Below are positions 11,572-22,665 of a DNA stretch of 44,140 nucleotides, one piece after another. Origin of the DNA: Ichthyophthirius multifiliis (taxonomy: Eukaryota; Ciliophora; Oligohymenophorea; Hymenostomatida). How positions within the stretch are numbered: position 1 is the stretch's first letter; each line of letters starts with the position of its first letter. The stretch spans positions 1-44,140 of the forward strand of contig NW_004086073.1 in NCBI RefSeq assembly GCF_000220395.1, given 5' to 3'. Position numbers and translations under genes: made by a program. Under the pieces are notes generated by a model. The model ran no database searches and was not told the origin of the DNA. It saw nothing but the letters and a program-made list of their open reading frames with translations.

Positions 11572-13821
11572 TTATATTTATTTTTTTAATTAAATTTTTA
11601 TAAATTTTAATATTTTTAAATGTTGAATATATCATTTATTTATATTTTATTATATTTCTTTATAAAATTATATAAATATTTTTAATATATATATCTTTAA
11701 TAAATATATATTTATATATTTTTTTATTTAATAATTAATACATTATTTCCACATATTTATGTAATTAGTCTTTTCTTGTCTTTTTATTATTCGAAATATT
11801 TGAGTACAATAAATTTTTTCCTTGATATATTTCAATTAATTTATATAAAGCTTACATCCAATCGCTTTTATCTATTAATTTATTAATGTATTTTTCCCAA
11901 TATGTCATTTTTATTTTTAAAACACTTTAATTGCCTAAAATAAAAACATTATAATTATTTACATCAAATGAATTTTCTAATAAACTATAACTTTTATTAA
12001 CTAATTTTAATAAAGGTTAAGTAATAATACTAATTTAAATTTCCTTTTAAAATTTGATACTACTTTCTTCTTATTTAAAAATTTCTCTTTTTTAATATAT
12101 AAATTAATATTTATAAAAATTAATGTTTAAAACCTTTCATCAAGTATTTCTTATTATAATTTAAAAAAATCATTTTAAATGAATCCATCTAATTAAATAA
12201 TTTTAAAAATAGAATTAGAATCAATATAAAATAAAAAGTTTTCAGCTAAACTATCAAAATAAATAATTTAATAGCAACTTAAATAGAAAGAACAATATTA
12301 AACATCTTTTAAAATAATAGAATTATCTTATTCTTCTAAATTAGTAATTTTATATAATTTTATTTTATTATCTTAGCATATTGCAAACATTAATTTTAAA
12401 TTATCTGTATTTTAAACCCAAGAAAAATGGCAAAGGCTATTACTAGAATCCACTTAAACTTTATAAATATGACTTACGAAAGGTTCTATCATAATAATTA
12501 AGACATAATCAAGTGCACAAATTGAAACTAGAACACATTATTTAGAGTTTTATTATTTTAACTAAGTTTTTTTCAATTTTAATTAATAAATGCTAGATTT
12601 AGTATTCTATAGTAAAACTGTGGTATCATAACTATAATAAAAGATTTCTTTTTATATTTTAATAATAAGTAAAGTTCCATTATTATCACTTACAAGAAAT
12701 TAATTTTAAGAAAAAAATAATACTTATAATATTTAATTTTCAAACAAATTAGATATTAGTTTTATACATTATTTCTTATTAATATCCCAGAAACCTAAGG
12801 CTCCAAACTCATATCCAGTAACTATATTATTTCCGTTTTCAGATATATCTAAAGCTGTTATAGAACCATAATCATTACTATTTAATTTTAATATACTATA
12901 GCTTTATTAAGAGTTTTTATAATTATCTAGTATAATAATACTACCATCTGAGCATCCTATACAAATCCTTGAAGGACGGTTATTTTAATAATACACCTTT
13001 ATTTATTTTTATTAATTAAATTAAATATTTTTTACTTTCATGGAAGTAAACTAATAGTTTTAATGTTTTTAATTAAATTTATTAACTAATTCATTTAAAC
13101 TAAATATAATGCTATCCGAGCTAATAAAATTTTATTCTTATATTTTGCTAAATAATTAAGGAAAATTAGACTCGATTTCCTTTAACTCTTTAGAATTAGT
13201 ACTAATATCATTAAATTCTTACTTTTGAATTTTATCTATTTAATCTTCACTTTCTAATTAAGTCGTAACTTATTCTGCTTAGTAACTTAATTGACTATCT
13301 AAATCATTGTTTTCATCATTTTTTTCTTCATTACTTTTATCTATTTAATCTAAAATTCTATTTAACTCTTATTAATTTATTTAAAAATTTAATTTATTAT
13401 TTTGATTAGTTAATTTGTCTTATTAATCAAGCTTTTTTTTAATTCAAAATTATATAAAAATATAATTAAAATTATATTTTATATTTACCTAAGATACTGA
13501 TGATTTTTAAGAATAATAAGACTCTATATTATCTAAAGTATCTTCCATGTAGTTTTCTCCAAGAATTTCGACTAAAATTTAATTAATTTGTGTATTTTTA
13601 TACTTTTGATTTAAATTATTTTACTTTATTAGCCATTATTACTCATAATTTTATTCTAATGATTTTTCTTAAATTATTGATTTAAAGTTTTAAGTATCTA
13701 ATATAATATTTAAATTTTTACAAATTTATTAATACTCTTATTACAATAATTTATTTTATTAATATTTAGATGGAATTTCATGTAAATCATTATCCTATTC
13801 ACAAAAAACTTAAATTTACAT
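8845..13821 (-). CDS. VPS8: VPS8, CORVET tethering-complex subunit
   Basis: VPS8 is the Rab5-binding subunit of the CORVET complex that tethers early endosomes. The model has 11 exons: start ATG 13819-13821, stop TGA 8845-8847, introns 13432-13488, 12997-13035, 12087-12133, 11505-11741, 10849-10888, 9965-9990, 9847-9889, 9657-9705, 9474-9518 and 9112-9149. It gives 1451 residues, close to human VPS8. After an acidic, Q-rich N-terminus comes a WD/beta-propeller (CSDGSIIILDNYKNS; YGSITALDISENGNNIVTGY; FGALGFWDI), then FILGNQSVLKIK with TYWEKYINKLIDKSDWMQAL, then a helical solenoid with the family motifs YSSKGEN, YPLDETLKVCQQYHIT and AIAYLYERSGDIQNAL. The C-terminus is a RING-like finger: CAYCNQTL then FKCGHSIHQLCVFESNKCPV. 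Several apparent frame shifts resolve as short GT-AG introns. The least certain is 9965-9990 (26 nt; a 14-nt alternative, 9965-9978, or a missing A in the adjacent A6 run are possible). Confidence 0.93.
11526..11562. repeat. (TA)n microsatellite inside VPS8 intron 4
   Basis: An uninterrupted TA dinucleotide run lying within the 237-nt intron at 11505-11741. It is the likely cause of that intron's unusual length compared with the 38-57 nt of most other introns in the same gene. Confidence 0.85.
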
Positions 13822-13956
13822 ATATATTTTATTTTAAGAGTTTTTATTATTAAAAATTAAAATCTTGAAAATAAACAAATTTTATAATATATATATGAAA
13901 TAAATATTAAATATATACAAATAAATATTATCTTTGTTTATTTTATTTTTATTTTT

Positions 13957-16569
13957 TCAATTTAAAAAAACTATTATGCATGTTATATCATCCATAATGT
14001 TATCATTCTTTTAATAATAAAAAATAATATAATGAATAAATATTACTAGTTTCCATTGGAAAACAGATTCATTAATTATATTTTCACAAGCTTTTTAAAT
14101 TTAATTATTTAAATATGAAGGTATTATTAATTCCATAACCTTTTATAAATAAAATACTTTTTTTATTGTTTTAGAAAAAAAAAAAAAAATACGTTTTAAT
14201 TTTATATAAATTCCCAAACTCCATCAGATGCAATAATTATAAATTTATCAGAATTTTAAATTTCATATTAAAAAATTTCTTTATTAAATTATTATTAGAT
14301 AAATTAAAAAATTTATAAAAATCCTTTTAAAAATTCTCTATCAAATTATATTATAAATAATCATATGTTATTTATGCTTGATTATCTTATAATAAAATCT
14401 AGCAGAGAAAATAATAGGATTTTTTAATATATTTTATTCATATTTTTTCTTCTCTAATTTTTTATAGAAACTTAATCATAAAAAAATAAAAGGCAAAAAA
14501 AATACATTATAACCTTTTTTCTTTAGCTGATTGCGTTTTTAAAAAAAATTAAAATAAAAAAAAAATAGAACAAATAATAAATGAAATAATATAATAAGCA
14601 TACCTGGCTCACATATAACTCCAACTTATGAGGCAATAACATCTCCAAAAGATCTAGACATAGCTAATCCAGGTATATTTTAATTTTTTAACCAGACTCT
14701 ACAAGGTCCCAAATGATTATTGTTTTCATCTTTGTAGCTTTCTACCCTTCCCCCTCTTTGAATAATTCTAGCAAATTCATCTAATTCATTAGGTTTATGA
14801 TCACGTGTCAATTATTTAGATATCCAATTGTTTTCTATATCAAGCTAGCATAAAACTGCCCTAGAATCTCCTGCATTTGCAGTCCATATTTTGTTGCCTA
14901 TAATTAATGTCAAAACACATGTAGAACCACTAAAAGTACAATCTATGTTAGATTCAAGTAAGGCTTTACTTGCTTATAAAAACGATAGATTAAGAGAATT
15001 TTCGATAAAATCATTATCTATATTATTTAATTCACGTGCTAATGCATCTTCTATTTTTTCTTTTTTTATTAAATTAATAATAATAACTATTCTTTATATA
15101 TTTACATGGTAAATTCATTTTTATAAAATTTGATACTAGATGCCCATTTATACCATGTCCATCACAAACAAAAAACAAAAACCTATTAGATTAGTTATTT
15201 AAATTTTAATAAATAGCAAAGCTATCTTAATTAACTTTCGGACCATTTTAATTACAACCACTTTAGGTTTTATAAAAAATTTCTCTTATCAAATTAGTAT
15301 TTAAGTTAGAAGATAATTAAATATTATTTCTATTAAATAAATTATTGAAATTTTATTATTATTAATCCTAAGATTATAAAGTTTAAGAATGTGATAAATC
15401 TTATCCATTATGTATAGAGAAATCGGTTTTTATTTTTCTATAAAAATTTAGATTTTTATTTTTAAATGTGTTTTAAGTTGTATTTTTTAGTTGAGAATAA
15501 AAAGCTTTATTATATGAGCTTTAAAAATTATATGATTTATTTACTTAATTTAAATCAGAATTTTCTTATATATAATTAGATGTTTTAACTCTAAAATTTT
15601 ATTATATTTTTTAACGATTTTCATTTTATTATTTAGTATTATTATGTTGTTGGTTATAAAATTTAATATTATTTGAATTTTATTATTATTTTTAGACATT
15701 ATTATTATCATCTTCTTTTTTTTAGAAATTACTGTTTTTTATTATATTATTTATTTTTATTATTTATTCAAATTAATTAACTATAATTAATTAGGTATTT
15801 TATTATAAATTTAATTTTAAAAATTATTTGACTAATTTTATTTAAACTTATTTTAAGTAAGACAATTAATATTATTATTTATGTTTAAATAGAAATCTTT
15901 AGTATAAATGTTAGTTTTTTATTTTTATACATTTTTTTTCTATTCTAATTAAGTTTATTTAAATTGTTTTATATAGTTATCTGTAAGCATTTTTATTTTT
16001 AGGTTAAATCTGTTCTTATTATTTTAATTTTATGATTTGTTTTCTATATTAAAATTTTCTTTTTTTAACTATTCTTATTATTATTCTGCATTTTTTGGTT
16101 ATTAAGACTTAACTTTAATTTATTAATCTTAAAAATCTTTATATTTTTTATTATTACAATTAATATTTTTATGGTATGATATTTTAGGTAATTTTACTTC
16201 ACTTAAAGATTTTATAATTCTTTTGTTACTACTATTTTAGTTAATTATATTGAAAGAAGATTTAGACCTTGATTTACTTTAAGAGTATAAAGATTAATTA
16301 TTAGATTTATCTACTATATTTATAAATTATTTAAAGGTTTTAAAAGATTAAGAATATTGTTTTTTTATTCGATTTGAACCATTAAAAATCTAAAGATTTT
16401 CTCCTTTGCTTTGTCTTGTTTTAATATTTTAATTAACAAATGCATTTTCTTTATTTTAATTTTATGGTTATTATAATAATTCATAGATTTTATTTTTTGA
16501 AATTTGATTAATATCCTAATCTATTTTAGGTTTATTTTTATTTACGAATAATATAAAATTAAGTTACAT
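13957..16569 (-). CDS. PP2C-family (PPM) serine/threonine phosphatase with long Q/N-rich N-terminus
   Basis: A metal-dependent phosphatase. Start ATG 16567-16569, stop TGA 13957-13959; introns 15732-15781, 15060-15105, 14279-14603 (325 nt, large for this window), 14140-14192 and 14008-14046; 699 residues. The first roughly 400 residues are low-complexity Q/N/S/K. The catalytic domain follows with all landmark motifs: GCNQNGPKVNQDSFAIY, FFVCDGHGINGH (metal-binding D453-G-H-G), SGSTCVLTL, WTANAGDSRAV, DHKPN, RSFGD, ASDGVWEFIQN and the C-terminal DDITCI pair of metal-ligand Asp. Family members dephosphorylate kinase cascades; the substrate cannot be predicted. The catalytic residues look complete, so it should be active. 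The N-terminal extension has no recognised domain. VPS8 starts 135 bp downstream on the same strand. Confidence 0.93.
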
Positions 16570-18462
16570 TGTAATTATTATTAAATATTTATATTTGAAT
16601 AAATTTATTTAAAAGAGCTTTTATTATGACTAAAGCTGTTACTTTATTTTTATTAGGCCTATAAAATAATTTAATTTAAAATTACTAAACAAAATAAATA
16701 ATAATTAAATTTATAAAAAAATATACTGAAAAAATAAAATTCAATCTACTATTAGATGCAGAATTATTTTAGCTTACTTTAAAACGCTATTTATTCTTAT
16801 TATTAATAATATTATTATATTTACATAAAAGTAACATTTTCAACTATTACTTTTAATTATAATTATTATTCATTTTTATATAATTATAAATTTTTATTAA
16901 TTTTGTTTTAATTTAAAGATTAAAAATAAAATTGAATAAAAAAATAATTATTAATTTAAAAAATAAAAAATTATAATTAATATAAATTTGTTAATTTTTA
17001 ATGTATTTTATGATAATTTTTTTTTTTAATAAAATAATTAAAAAAAAAAATATTAAACAAAATAAATTAAAATGTTAAAGAAATATATGAAGTAATAAAA
17101 TGGTATATATTTTAGAAATAAAAACCCATATTTATTAATAATATTATTAAAAAAAAAAATAATAAAAATAAAAATAAAAATATAATGTAATTTTCAATCA
17201 TATTTACTGATATAATAATAAAAATAAAAATGTTAAAATTAAAAATATAAATAATTATATTATATATTGAAAATTACTTTAATAAAAATAATATAAAAAA
17301 ATATATAATAAATTAATAAATAAATTTATATATAAAATTATAAAAAAATAAAAAAATATATTTAATAAATTTATAAATAAATTTATATATAAATTTATTA
17401 ATAAATAATATTTTTATTTATTTTTTATTTTATAGTTATATTATTTATTTTATATAATATTTAATTTTTTTTTTTTTTTTATTTCTTTTTAAGTTATTAT
17501 TTATATTTATTTATCATATAAAATATTATTAATGTGTAAATACTTTTATATAATAAAAAATTATATAAAATATACAACATTTTACATACATTATTTTTAT
17601 TTATCAGTATTATATATAATTAACATTTAATAAATAAAAATATTTTTTACAAATTTTTTATTCAAATTAATTACATACACAAATTTTTTACTTAATATTA
17701 AGTTTTTTATATATATCAAATTTCTTTTGTTTATTAATATTTCATTAATTATATATATTTTTTTTATTTTTATTTAAATATTTTTTATACTTTACAATTA
17801 ATATAATTATAATATTCTTATTCTTTAAATATATTATTTATAATAAACTTTTTAATTATCTATTTTTTATTTTTATATAATTACTATATTTATTTTTATT
17901 ATTAATAATTTTTTACATTTTTATTTACCGCATTAATTTGATTATTCTTTCTAATAAATAAATTTAAAATATCTTTTTTATTTTATTCTTTTATATAACA
18001 TAATAATAAATTTATATATAAATTTAATATAAATTTTTTTATTCTTTTTATATAAAGATTCAATTTTTTTAAAAAAATATTTGTTTGGGACTCTATATTA
18101 TTTTTAAACTAGTGTAATTTTTTTTATTTAGTTTCAGACAATATATATTTAACTTCTTTAGATGAACTGGCTTATCTTGACAAAAAAAAAATAGAAAGGC
18201 GAACATATGAAAGTTCAAAAATAAATATTTTATAAAAGAGTTATTAAAATATTTATAAAAATATATTTTATAAATAATATTCTTATAAGAGTATTGTAAT
18301 TGATATTTTTTTTTTAATTCAAAAATGCATAAAATTAAATTGTTTATTTTTAAAATATTACAAAAGAAAATGTATGATAAATAATAATTTATTATAATAA
18401 AAATTATTTTAAAATTTAGTTATAATTGAAGTAATATATATCTCATTAAAATCTTTAAATAA
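16570..18462. other. Long low-complexity spacer
   Basis: 1.9 kb of AT-rich DNA between the PP2C start and the CPSF30 stop. It includes near-palindromic repeats of the AAATTTATATATAAATTT type around 17320-17400 and many poly-A/T runs. A less AT-rich patch at about 18085-18215 could be a gene remnant or small RNA, but it matched nothing recognised on either strand. Confidence 0.5.
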
Positions 18463-19239
18463 TCATTAAATATTGCCATAAATAGGAATTCTTCTTTTAG
18501 AACATACATAATTTAATTTATGCTATTATTCACATAATCCACATAATATTATTTTATTAGGTTCTATTTCTTTTTTGCGCCAACATTAAGTTGTTTTATG
18601 ACCTATTTCTTTACAATTAAAACATAAAATTAATTAATCTCTTTCATGTAAACTATTGTAAAATTTAAAGTCACATGTAGTGAATGCTTTTGGATGAGCC
18701 TTATATAATATTATTAAATTAATTGAATAATATATTATAGGAAGTTACTTTGTCACATCGAGGTCCATTTGGGCAAAAACCATACATATAATTTTCACAC
18801 AATTTGAGAGTTACATGAATAAATTCACAATCTGGTCCATCTGGGCAAAACCCTTAATCAAAAGCTAAGCATCTATAATAAGCATGCTTATTTTTACAAT
18901 TTTCTCCGAATTTGCATTATCCTTTTTTAAAATGCTCACATAATATCTTTTTTGTTAATTTATAATTGCATAAATTTTTATTTTTACTTATTGTGTTTTT
19001 CCTTATTCTATTTTATGAGAAAAATCACATTAATCACCAAATTTGCAATGACCCAACTAAAATTTTTTGCAAACTCGAATTTTTTCATCAGTATGTGCAT
19101 ACTAACAATTAGAATCTTTTTAACATTCATTATGAATATATTTTTTGCAAATCCCATTTCTTGTTGCTTCTTTATTAAACGTGCTTGTATCTGTTTATAT
19201 TACTTATTCTGTTTGCTATTGATCATTTAGATCGTTCAT
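18463..19239 (-). CDS. CPSF4: CPSF30/Yth1-type cleavage and polyadenylation factor (five CCCH fingers plus CCHC knuckle)
   Basis: Subunit of the nuclear mRNA 3'-end processing complex that contacts the AAUAAA signal. Start ATG 19237-19239, stop TGA 18463-18465, introns 18947-18987 (41 nt) and 18700-18748 (49 nt); 228 residues. Five tandem C-x7-C-x5-C-x3-H fingers are visible: CKKYIHNECQKDSNCQYAH, CKKFQLGHCKFGDQCDFSH, CEHFKKGQCKFGENCKNKH, CLAFDQGFCPDGPDCEFIH and CENYMYGFCPNGPRCDKAH. Fingers 4-5 carry the family-typical GFCP(D/N)GP motif. A CCHC zinc knuckle (CFNCKEIGHKTTQC) follows, as in animal and plant forms but not yeast Yth1, and then an extra C-x2-C/H-rich tail. Both introns fall between or at the edge of fingers. 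The assignment is very firm. The family name is used for the symbol; orthology within ciliates was not tested. Confidence 0.93.
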
Positions 19240-19514
19240 TTATAAATTTTTTATAATTTGTTAGATAATAATAAAAAATTAATTTTTTTTTAAAAAAATA
19301 TTAATAAGATGAATATATATTTATTAAAAAGATTATATTATATAATTAATTAAAAATAAAATTATATATACTCAAGTTTTGTGTCTAGAAAAATTAAATG
19401 TTTAATATATAGTATTATAATTCATAAAGTATAATATAAATTTAAATGCTAACAAAAATAAAAAATACAATAGTATATTTTTAATAAAACTAATAAAATT
19501 TATACATAAATAAT

Positions 19515-19749
19515 TCATATCTTCTAGCATGAGCTTTTTTAGACTTTTCGGCTTTTTTTTAGCATCTTTTTAATTTATTATTTATTTTAAACTTTAGGAG
19601 GCTCATCAACAAGGAACTTATCTATTAGTAATGCTTCAGGTAATAAAAAATACTTAATATTATTACCCCTAATTGTTAAATTATCCAACTGGATTTTTGC
19701 CTTTATTTGTTAATTTATTTAATTTCATTAAAAATTTAACTAATTTGAT
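19515..19749 (-). pseudogene. SmD1 (snRNP core protein) remnant lacking the Sm1 half
   Basis: SmD1 is a ring subunit of spliceosomal snRNPs, normally about 100-120 residues. The C-terminal half is clear: QLDNLTIRGNNIKYFLLPEA then LLIDKFLVDEPPKV, matching the Sm2 motif and its tail. Immediately upstream, in another frame, is KLVKFLMKL, the typical SmD1 N-terminus, but its start codon position reads ATC (19747-19749) rather than ATG. The frame then runs directly into KGKNPV, which normally precedes the Sm2 part. The intervening roughly 45 residues (Sm1 beta strands) are absent, and the KGKNPV and QLDN parts are out of frame, as if about five bases were lost. No missing exon was found up to 20100. 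The C-terminal frame closes at TGA 19515-19517. A functional copy probably exists elsewhere. An unusual exon further upstream is the alternative. Confidence 0.62.
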
Positions 19750-22665
19750 TATTTTTATAAAGATAATTAATAGACTTTTATTTATTAATTAAACAGACTT
19801 TTAGATTATTCGTTTAATTTACTTTGTTTTTTTATTAGATATAATTTGATACTTTTTTATTGTAAATATTTATATAATTAAAAAGTATAACACAAATACT
19901 ATTTGGATATAAAAAATATAATATTTTTTTAATAAAAATAAAATTAATCTTAATAATAATTAATTATATAACTACTTGTGCTAATTTTAATATATATTAA
20001 ACTTTAAAAGCAAACTCAAAAAATAATTCATTATTTTAATTTTTTTCCAAATAATACTTCCTATTAATTATTAATATAATTTAAAGAATAAATTGTTAAA
20101 TAATTTAAATAAAATTTCAAATTCAAATATAAAATATGAATTATAATTATTATATATAATATATAATATAAATATTGTTATTTCGAAAATATAAATAAAT
20201 TCTAATTATAAAAATAAATAATATAAAAAAATTATTATGAATTTATTTTGAGTTTAATTTAAATAAAAAAAACAAACTTTTTATAATAAAATTTAAGTAT
20301 TTCTATAAATTTATATATATTACTTTATTTAGTTTTTTTTAAAAAAACTCAATAAACAAAAAAAATGAATTAATATTAAATGATTTATTATATATAATAA
20401 AAAATATTTAACAAATAAATATTATTTTAATATAAAATTATTTTAAAAATATTAAGTTAAAGATATAATTAAAAATATAAATTAAGTTTTTATTTATTTA
20501 TTTATTTATTTATATATTTATTTATTTATTTTTTATTTATTATTTAGATAAATTTAATTTTTATTTTTAATATTACAATCAACATTATATATTATTAATT
20601 TATTCTATTATTTTTATTTTGATAAATTTTAATAATTATATTTATTTATATTAAATTTTTAACCAAAATAGTATAATTTATTTTAATAAATTATTAAATT
20701 TTAAATGCATATTTTTGTAAGTATATTTGAAATTAAAATAATATTTTAATCATAATTAAAAATATTTTTATCAAAGATTTATAATTTATTTAAACTTATA
20801 TTATTTTTATATTAGTTTTTAAAAAATATGTAATTTTACTATTATTTTAAAAAAGTTTTTTCTTACAATTTATTTATGTTTTTAACTATTTCTTAAACAG
20901 TATTTAAACGATTTCCAATATTTAATATATTAAGAATTATTTATATAAAAAAAAAAATATATTCGCAATATTATTCCAAAGTTTTCCAAATAATGGCAAA
21001 CCCTATGAAAAATTTCGTACGTTTAATAATATTTTAAAAAAATTATTTATATTTAAAAAAATATAACTATAAGATTTGTAATATAAAAATTTATTATTTT
21101 AATAATCTAAATAATATTAAAATAAATAATTTAAAAAAGGATTTTTATTGTTAATCAAATAATTATTGAATATTTATAAATTTTTATTAATAATTAATAT
21201 TAATTCAAAAATTTAAGAAAAATATGACCAAGTAAATAATTGTTAAAATAAAAACTAAAAGAAATTTTAATGAATAAGATAATTACATAATTAATCAAAT
21301 TGAATAACTACTTTATTTAAGTTTTATTACTAATTTTTTTAATAAATATTTATTTAATGGAATTTTATATTATAATATGTGTAACAAAGCTTTCCATATT
21401 TAGAAAGCGATTCTATTTTGTTAGATTTTCTTGCATTAATAAACTATAAAATTATTTTATATATGGTATTACATAAAAAAATAATTAGTTAATAGCTTTT
21501 TTTAATTATATTTTAAAAAAAATTAGAGAAAAAATTAAAAAACAGAATAATCAAGTAATATATTAATATTTCAAGAAATATTATAAAATTTTTATACATA
21601 AATTTTTTATAGATTTGTTGTATATATGATAAAAAGCAATAGTATTTGGCTAATTTATTATTGCCAAATATTTAATTATTAGATTACTAAAAAAATATTT
21701 AAAATTATATATAATTTTATTAATATATCTATAAATATTTATTTTAAAAATTAAAGTAATAATTATAAATTATATATTTCTTTTTTATTTATTTTTCTAT
21801 AATATTTTAAAAAAAATGCTTAATAAAAAAAAAAATTATCTTATTATTATCGTCTTTTAATTGATTGATTTAAAAAATTAAAAATAATATCTTATTTATT
21901 AATTTTTTTTAAAATACTTGAAATACATTTAAAAAATAATGGCCCCTTTATACTTAAAAGACTTAAAAAATATCGGATTTTTAAAAAAGACAGGGAGACA
22001 TTGAAAAAATTCAAAATCATGTAAATTTTTGTAACTTCTATAGATTCTAAATTTAAAAGAGATTTAATCATCAAATAATAAGTATTTAATTTTAATATAT
22101 ATATGATTTTTAAATTATTTGATAAATAGTTTTAATTTTAATGATTAATTATTTTATAAAAAAAATTTAAAATTTCCAAATTTAAAAAATAGATATAACA
22201 TTTACTTTTATAATTTTTAATTTAAAATTTATTTATGCCTGTAAAAAAAAAAAAAATATACTAAAGATATGTTAAATAAGAATTAATAATTAAAATAATT
22301 TTTTTAATAGAATAGTATTTGAAATTTTTTTATTAAATTTAATATTATAATATTTGAATTATTATATATTATCTTATATTATTTAATAATATTTTAGTTT
22401 ATTTTATAATATTTTATTTTTTAGTATTTTATTTTATATTATTTTGTTTTATTGTATTTTATTTTTTATATTTAATAAATTTATAATATATTATATATTT
22501 TTTATATACAAATTATTTGATTACTATTTGTTTTATTATAAATATTTATTACAATTTTTTATTTATATTAATTAAATAATAAAATTTATGCATAATTTAT
22601 TATAATTAATAAAAATAAATATTTAAAAAAAATTAATTTTTTTTTATAATTTTTGATTAAACATA
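19750..22665. other. Long spacer with one ambiguous coding-like patch
   Basis: 2.9 kb of AT-rich DNA. It has (TTTA)n around 20491-20535 and frequent TGA. A patch at about 21890-22080 has coding-like composition on both strands: plus-strand residues such as GPFILKRLKKYRIFKKDRET, and a minus-strand open frame from 22074. Neither links to splice sites or a known family. Another less AT-rich patch lies at about 21375-21435. No RNA gene was recognised. Confidence 0.45.
20491..20535. repeat. (TTTA)n tetranucleotide repeat
   Basis: Imperfect TTTA units in intergenic DNA, interrupted once by TATA. No coding role is evident. Confidence 0.7.

Noticed and set aside
14891-15112. Plus-strand open frame
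   Set aside because: Antisense to the PP2C catalytic exon.
15720-15790. Apparent A8-run frameshift in the PP2C N-terminus
   Set aside because: A 50-nt GT-AG intron (15732-15781) explains the change of frame.
18952-19230. Plus-strand hydrophobic open frame
   Set aside because: Antisense to the CPSF30 zinc-finger exons, which carry unmistakable CCCH fingers.
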